Shown here one piece after another: positions 58,201 to 64,000 of a stretch of 64,000 bases of DNA. The notes under the pieces were generated by a model that saw nothing but the letters and a program-made list of their open reading frames with translations, had not been told where the DNA came from and made no database searches. The stretch is from Cyclina sinensis (taxonomy: Eukaryota > Mollusca > Bivalvia > Venerida > Veneridae). The stretch is from the NCBI GenBank assembly GCA_012932295.1, contig JAAONU010000009.1, forward strand, positions 5,754,203 to 5,818,202, in the 5' to 3' direction. The translations under genes and the position numbers were made by a program. Every line of letters starts with the position of its first letter. Position 1 is the first letter of the stretch.

Positions 58201-61200
58201 GAAAATCTGAGTTGTAAATTGTTTTTTACAAATTATGTCAATATCGTGGTTTGTCTTTCACAGTTTAAAGGAGAATAATGCTTAATAAATCACAATTCCA
58301 AGAAAAAGCATGCTTGTCTTTCACAAATCAGAAAGGCCTTGGCCTCTTCACAATTAAGGGGAAAAAAGCTGTGGCTGTTGTTAGCTTTATCAAAACATTT
58401 TATCTGTTTGTTGCACTGATTTTACCTTAATGAAAACATTTGTCTATTTGTGGCAATAAATATTTAACTTCGTCAAAATATTTACTTTTGTAATTGAAAC
58501 TGTTTCTTAATTGCGGAAAAAGCAGACCATTACCAGACTGCACAGTACTTCTATAGTTCAAACACACCATAATTATTGTAAGACAAACATTGAAAAAATA
58601 CCTTTTAAATTGAGAAGAAAAAATAATTGGTTGAATATTTATTAATTTCAGGAATTGACTGAAGAAGGACTGCCGTTCCTTATTTTATTCCACAGACTGG
58701 AAGATACCGAAACAGTGGCTGCATTCAACAGAGCTGTGCAGACTGAGTTACTCTCTGAAAAAAGTAAATGATTGCTTGGTTGTTTAAAAGATATATGTCA
58801 TCTGTACCATAATTATGGGTCATTGCATAATGCTTTGTGCCAGTTTCTCTTTGAAGAAGTCTTGGGAGGGTTGTTATTCAGGTGGTAAGAGAACTTCTAG
58901 AAATATTTCAGACGCAGTTTTAGCCAAGTTTAATATATGAACATGTTATATAATACTTTTGGAAAGCTTATTTGCAGTACAGTGGTAACACTTGCACCTT
59001 GTATTCAAGGGGTTGCAGGTTAATTCCCAGGACCATTATTAACATATCCTTTCAGATGGAACATTAAATTGTAGCCTTGTTGGTGACTGAATTTGTCTAT
59101 GTACCAGAGGTACTTGGGGTACTTTGGACAATTTCTTAGGCCAGTTTTGTCTACTGAAAACATAAAGTAAGCTAGTCATATAGGCAGTCTGTAACAGAAA
59201 TGAATAAAATGACAGAAGAACCTCCTTTTTTTGCCTTGCTACAGAAATTTTGATTGTTCCCATGTAACAAAGTATATGAACAGTTTATTTGTTTTGTATT
59301 TTCAGGTAGTGTTAATTTCTTAACTGCAGATGGTACAAAATTTTCCCACCCACTTCATCATTTAGGGAAAACTGCAGCAGATTTACCAGTGCTAGCCATA
59401 GATAGTTTTAGACACATGTATCTTTTTAAACATGATGTCAGAACGGATTTAGAGTAAGTAATGTTTTAATTTCCCTGTACATAACGTTTACAATTCTTTC
59501 AAGTATTCATATACCAGATTAAGAGTAAGTTCCATTCAGTTGTTCTTGAACCATACTTCCAACGTGTTGTGATAATATAATAATTATTTTTCTTTAACTG
59601 GTAACAATTCATGTGTAAGCAATGAAGATACAGATTTTTTTGTTCTAGTGGGTTTACATAGAAAAAAAAATGATACAAATAAAAAGGGACTGATGTTTTG
59701 TAGTAACATTTTTTTGCATCATTTTTTGAAGGATAACAAAACAGGAAAACTCTGGTGTAAGTCAGGCTGATAATATCCTTGACTAAAGCTTGTTACAGTG
59801 AAATTTATAGGACTGAAAGCTTCACTTTCATTGCATTAATACAGTAGAAACTGGGGAGAGTAATCTTAAAACAGCACATAAAAAAATGTGAAACCTGTTC
59901 TTAACCAAATGCAGATTACATTCAGTGATCTATGGGCAACACAAATGTCATTTAATGTAAGGGTTGCAAGTTTGTGCCCACATTCCTCCATCAACACCAG
60001 TAATTGTCTTGATGAGACATTATTGCCTCATGTACCAGTGCTATACACTATGCTTAAATTAGAAGAACTGGAGACACTCTTGAGTTGGTTGTTTTCTGTA
60101 TTTTACACAGCCTTAAAATCTAAAATAACTAAACCCTTAAGAATTGATCGTACTGGTTGCCATTACGCACAATTTACTCAGTTATGGATAGAGATAATTT
60201 CAATACATGCAAATAGTTAACATTATTGAGAGTAAATTAATTACTGAATTGTATTGTTTGTAACAGAAAACCAGGCTTGTTGAAGCAGTTTGTAGCAGAC
60301 TTGCACTCAGGCAAACTACACAGAGAGTTCCATCATGGTCCAGACCCTGTAGAGCCTCCCAAACAAGTAGAACAGGTAAGTGTCCTAGTTTGTAAGAAAT
60401 ATTTGTCTTTTCAGTATTAAACAAATGTTAATCCGTAATACTTTTTCCTAGAATGAACTACCAAAAAAGCTTCTATAAAAGTACATTTCTGTTGAATTCT
60501 TAATAAACATTTATAAAAACAGTCTGCGTTTTAAAAAGTGTATCATATTATGATCGGTGTAAAGAGAAGATTTCAGCTTTGAAACTTTTTTTTATGTTAA
60601 AATGTGAAATTGAAAAGTTTGTTTAACAAGCTGATGGGTCAGTGCAAAACCATAATGTCTCCTTATTTCATTAACCCTGAACATGCTGAAATTTTGTAAT
60701 GGATTTGCCCAGCTTTAAATTTGGAACAGTCCATTCAAAGTTTAAGGGATTTCAATATCAAAATACAAAAATGGAGCTGCCAACAGTATAGAGCCTGGTC
60801 AGACTGCATGGATGTGCAGGCTGGCCTGGCTCTATACTGGTGGCAGGGTTTCCTCTGGGTCAATTTTAGTATGCGCCAGCAAAATCGCCACTCAGAAAAA
60901 GTTGGTGCCAATGGCTCAAAAGTTGGAGCCAGTGATTTTGTAAGGAGACATGCCTTTCTCTGTTAAAATATTATAGAAGTAATATCATTGTGACAACAAA
61001 CACTATTTATATATTTATTACAACTGTTTATTAATAAAAAATAAGCACATTTGCATATCATTTTTGAAAGATACATAACATGAAAATATGAACAATATCT
61101 TTATAAGATTAAGCATGAACCATTTATTTTTACACTTATTTAATCTTCCATACACGAAAATGACACCAAACACTGACGATTTTTCTTTTCATCACTGTAA

Positions 61201-64000
61201 TTTGCTACAAACACTAACTGACCACACGTGGTTAATTATCTTATTTTCGGATGATTAAAAATGGCAAATTATTCCAATTAACCGAATGTCAGTTGCATCT
61301 CAACACGTTCTCAAAGTGTCATAAAGTTTGATAAACAAACTAGTCACGCGTGACCTTATACTAAACATCCGGGCCGCTTATGTTATTTTGTTGGCCGCTT
61401 ATTTATTTTTAATCGTACTAGCTGTCGGATGCTTCTTTTACGTTGGCGCCAGTAAAATTCGCCAATGGAAGATTTTATGGGCCAGAATTAGTATTTTGGC
61501 GCATTTTGCGCAATTGGCGAGCATCAGCGGGAACCCTGGGTGGCAAAGGCTAATCACTTTCGGTTCCAGCAGGTTAAGGGTTAATAGTTACAATTGTTGT
61601 GCACTGACCTCTTGATACATGTACTATTTGTGAGGGTGTAATAATTCATCTAGTGTAGTGTTAAGGTTTGATTATGTAATTGTAGTAAATGAATTGCATG
61701 AAAATGTAGATTGTTTGTATATATGTTTAGTGTTTTGCTAGTTCTCTGCTTAAATATTGTGTTGTATGCATGATTTGTTTGGGTGCTTGATTTTCTTTCG
61801 CAGCATGTTTACGGTAATACACATTTAAAAAAACAAAAAACAAAACCAAAACCTTTGTGGGCACTGTTTTTCTTAGTGATCACTTAATTCTTTTTAGGAC
61901 ATTAGGAACTTGGAAGGGCAGTGTGAAAAATGTTTGTGCTAAGAAATAAAGAAACAGATACTACTTTTTTTGCATTCATCCCTTGATAAAAAGTTTACCA
62001 TAATGCCCTGTGTATGTTTCTTTACCCCATTAATGATGCCAAGACTAGGGGTGCATATAATACACTGATACGGGGCATTTTTTCAAATTTCTTTTGAGAA
62101 AACTGCATGATTTCAACACCGAAGATTATATTAGCGAATTGAAGATTATAGTAGCGGTAACTTATGTAATCTATTAGCATATATTTATACTTGTCATGTG
62201 GTTGCTTCCCCTTGGTTTGTGGGTTGTTGATTACTTACCGTACCAACTTAATGTGTGACTAAAGTGACACATTGCTAATTACAATACATCTCTCAACAAA
62301 ACTGCATGATTTCAACACCAGAATTGACGATTATAGCAGCCAGAACTTATGTAATCTATAAGCATATATATTAATACTTGTCAAGTGGTTGCTTCCCTTT
62401 GGTTTGTGGGTTGTTCATTACTTACTGTACCAACTAGATGTGTGAATAAAGTGACACATTGCTAATTACAATACATCTCTCAACAACAGACCAGCCAGGA
62501 ATCCTTTAAGTTTAAAATTACCAATTAATGATGAGAAGTTGGTGACAGTTTGTAAATTGGAGCGACTCGTTCCATCTCAGCATTGTCAAAAATACAGAAG
62601 CAACCTCCCAGAAAATAGTCAAACAGCAGCAATTTTAGCACCAGATCTTTTAGGAAAGGAATGTCTCTGCAAAATTGTCAGTACTAACTCAGTAACTTAT
62701 GACTGTAGTTTTTGTGTCGCCTGACAATAGTCAGGGGACACATAGGTGTTAATTGCGATGTCTGCATCGTAGTTGGCGGAGGCGTCCAATTTTGCTTGTC
62801 CGGGGCATAACTCTAGAAGTACTGGAGGTATCAACTTGAAATTTCATAAGTGAATAGATCTCATTGTGGAGAGGTGCAATGCCAAAGAACCTTAACTATT
62901 TCTCACAATTTTTGAGTTATTGCCCTTTGTAATTTTTCATACTTAATTCTTGTGCTGGGTGTAACTTGAAAGGTATAATATTGAAGATATTAACTTGAAA
63001 CTTCATGATGTGAATAGATCTTATTAGGTAAATTTGGAAGTTACATTTACATCTGTTAATGTACTTATGGTATAGCGATGTGTTAGTGCAAGTGAAGCTT
63101 TTTGTAAAATGTAATGACCAATTCCAACATGTCTGTTATATATACTTCAGCCTTTGCCTTTCATCTCTTTCCACCAGTCTTTGTTCATTCCAGCACATTA
63201 CTTTATTCACCATGTATTCAATAAAAGAAGTAGAAAAAATTGGAGTTTATTTGTAAAGAGGTGCGTTGTTAATTCTTTTGAATCAAGAAGTAAACATTAC
63301 ATAGGTATAGCAGTTTTACCTAGACTACAGTTAAATATTTTTTTGGTTATTTTTTCTTTTCTTGTTATTAATTTTGCTTGTAACAGTCTAGCATTCATCC
63401 ATGTTGGTTTTGGACAACAAGATTTCTGCAGCTTTTCCAAGGTTAGTGACCTGGTTTCCAAAGAAAGGGTTTCCTTATACCACATTGTCCATATTTTGTC
63501 TTTGCACTTATGGTGGGATGATTACTGGTTTTACAGTCTTTTTATCCATTATACCATGTGGGATAATGTTTTTGATACCATTTTCATTTTAACCTGGTTT
63601 TCTCATGTGATCTGTGGGTCAAGTGTGCATGTCCCTGTCCCCTTGCCATTTTTCTAGTGACGGGATGTCTGAAATAATCAGATACTTTTGATGTAATACA
63701 GAAAGAGGAAGCAAGCCCACTCTCCCCAGCTGATCAACCAGCTGTTACTGATCAACCAAAACCAGTTTTGGAACAAGCTGCACCTGATTCTGATAAACAA
63801 ACCGATTCTGACCAACCGGTGTCAGCTAATGATAATCCAGCAGTTGATGCTTTACCTGATACCTCGATAAAATCCCCGGCTGATGTAAATAAGGAGGTCA
63901 CTAAAGAGGAAAGTGAACACCTGCCTAAAGAGCCGAAAAAAACTACCACTTCTTCACTCCCTTCGTCGCCTCCAGAATCGGTGTTTAAAAACTTGAAACC
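52282..64000 (+). CDS. ERP44: ERp44 (TXNDC4)-type endoplasmic reticulum thioredoxin protein, exons 2-12 (partial)
   Basis: Exons are 52282-52354, 52801-52910, 54993-55038, 55883-56067, 56643-56758, 56955-57015, 57656-57772, 58652-58763, 59306-59453, 60267-60375 and 63702 onward. All junctions are GT-AG and phases agree, giving about 458 residues without exon 1. The first exon seen encodes the end of a signal peptide (TLLLVHG). Next comes the thioredoxin a-domain with 'VNFYADWCRFSQ', the CRFS active site with a single Cys that ERp44 uses for mixed disulfides with clients (Ero1, ERAP1, IgM, adiponectin in vertebrates). Then come 'YPTLKLFRNG', the b/b' domains ('RNMIGYFQDKE', 'QDKCVPLVREITFENAE', 'IDSFRHMYLF') and the His cluster 'GKLHREFHHGPDP' linked to zinc/pH control. 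The last exon adds a Pro/Asp/Glu/Lys-rich linker before 'PPESVFKNLKP'. The KDEL-like (RDEL) end must lie beyond 64000. Exon 1 is also missing. Confidence 0.93.
52926..53916. mobile_element. ~990 bp repeat with 'tatacccccgc' inverted ends, ERp44 intron 3
   Basis: Left end tatacccccgc (52926) followed by the hairpin 'cccccgcttcgaagaagtggggg' (given here by its arms), then GTCCGTCCGTCC. Four ~165 bp tandem copies of a motif with 'gcagcctgatattttgcata' and 'ctccttgctcatctacttcc' follow. The right end is gcgggggtatca (53905-53916). It begins only about 15 bp after the exon end at 52910. Confidence 0.8.
54151..54589. mobile_element. 439 bp MITE with perfect 19 bp inverted ends, ERp44 intron 3
   Basis: Ends ttaaagcgactgactcaca (54151-54169) and tgtgagtcagtcgctttaa (54571-54589). 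Sub-terminal 'gttactgactcag' and a 'taccccgttagtcacggggta' hairpin lie inside. It contains a tRNA-like segment at 54381-54460. Confidence 0.85.
54381..54460 (+). repeat. tRNA-like sequence inside a MITE
   Basis: Reads gctgTCGTGGCTCAGTGGTC with a strong A box (TGGCTCAGTGG), and later GGGTTCGAATCCTGG with a perfect B box (GGTTCGAATCC). Spacing is tRNA-like with a possible extra arm, but the acceptor stem does not close cleanly. It is a tRNA-derived segment, either a SINE head captured in the MITE or part of the MITE family. Confidence 0.6.
57813..58375. mobile_element. hAT-like non-autonomous element, second copy (ERp44 intron 8)
   Basis: The left end 'cagggcttcttttcactata' followed by 'acaggggccgatttg' matches the left end of 50704-51293. 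The right part has 'ggccttggcctcttcacaat' but the terminal repeat is poorly preserved. No ORF. Confidence 0.5.
58975..59036 (+). repeat. degenerate tRNA-like SINE head
   Basis: 'cagtacagtggtaacacttg' (A-box-like) followed by 'gggttgcaggttaattccca' (B-box-like) at tRNA spacing, in ERp44 intron 9. Weak evidence. Confidence 0.35.
60671..61584. mobile_element. ~914 bp inverted-repeat element in ERp44 intron 11
   Basis: The left end ttaaccctgaacatgctgaa matches the complement of the right end ttccagcaggttaagggtta (61564-61583) at about 18 of 21 positions. Inside, 'agcctggtcagactgcatgg' and 'gctggcctggctctatactg' are segments I recognise as part of an abundant bivalve repeat. Its right part has related 'cctgggtggcaaaggct'. 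No transposase. Confidence 0.7.
62099..62487 (+). repeat. two tandem copies of a ~195 bp segment
   Basis: The sequence from 'aactgcatgatttcaacacc' through 'gtggttgcttcccc' to 'acaatacatctctcaacaa' occurs twice in a row (about 62099-62300 and 62299-62487) with few differences. A recent local duplication in ERp44 intron 11. Confidence 0.85.
62712..63010 (+). repeat. mollusc dispersed repeat (5' part)
   Basis: Begins with the near-palindromic 'tgtgtcgcctgacaatagtc' plus 'aggggacacata', then 'ggaggcgtccaattttgctt', 'gtccggggcataactctag', and two related ~140 bp blocks ('gaaatttcataagtgaatag' and 'gaaacttcatgatgtgaata'). Resembles a widespread bivalve repeat; the 3' end is unclear. Confidence 0.55.

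Noticed and set aside
63059..63657. 167-codon plus-strand frame before the last ERp44 exon
   Set aside because: It lies within intron 11, has no family similarity I can recognise, and is interrupted by the acceptor context for exon 12 only later; low-complexity Phe/Ser/Val composition is typical of AT-rich intron.

Overview
Eukaryotic genomic DNA, almost certainly from a bivalve mollusc. The support is AT-rich intron/exon architecture with GT-AG splice sites, animal protein families (an ERp44-type ER thioredoxin protein and TMEM272-like membrane proteins), non-LTR retrotransposons, tRNA-derived SINEs, and many of the short repeats with GGAC/GTCC arrays and 'ggggagacat' or 'ggggggcat' ends that are common in bivalve genomes. 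The species cannot be named from the sequence alone.

Layout. (1) 1-12402: mostly non-coding, with SINE remnants, a roughly 2 kb minisatellite of ~49 bp units (3010-5005), two mollusc-type dispersed repeats, and one possible signal-peptide exon on the minus strand (997-1285). (2) 12403-49725: a tandem triplication of a ~7.7 kb unit. The outer edges fall at the same point of the unit, so the array holds three whole units (12403-30835, 30836-38485, 38486-49725). Each carries a four-exon, minus-strand, four-helix TMEM272-like gene that I reconstructed (194 aa). Units 1 and 3 are open; unit 2 has a nonsense codon in exon 3. Units 2 and 3 are close relatives and share a SINE insertion that unit 1 lacks.

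(3) Insertions in the units. Unit 1 has a full-length ~7.1 kb LINE (18824-25937; intact ORF1, ORF2 with one nonsense and two A-run frameshifts), a nested set of hairpin/foldback elements (26932-29744), and a ~2.1 kb stretch missing from the other units that contains an element carrying nuclear-receptor-type direct repeats. Unit 3 has a ~3 kb insertion with a decayed 5'-truncated LINE and a 424 bp hAT-like MITE with an 8 bp target duplication. Because the units are paralogous, each insertion can be bounded against its empty site.

(4) 49726-64000: plus-strand ERp44 (TXNDC4) gene. Exons 2-11 and part of exon 12 are present; exon 1 was not found and the C-terminus lies beyond the window. Its introns are packed with inverted-repeat elements, one starting 16 bp after an exon end. 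The last exon encodes a linker about 80 residues longer than in vertebrate ERp44.
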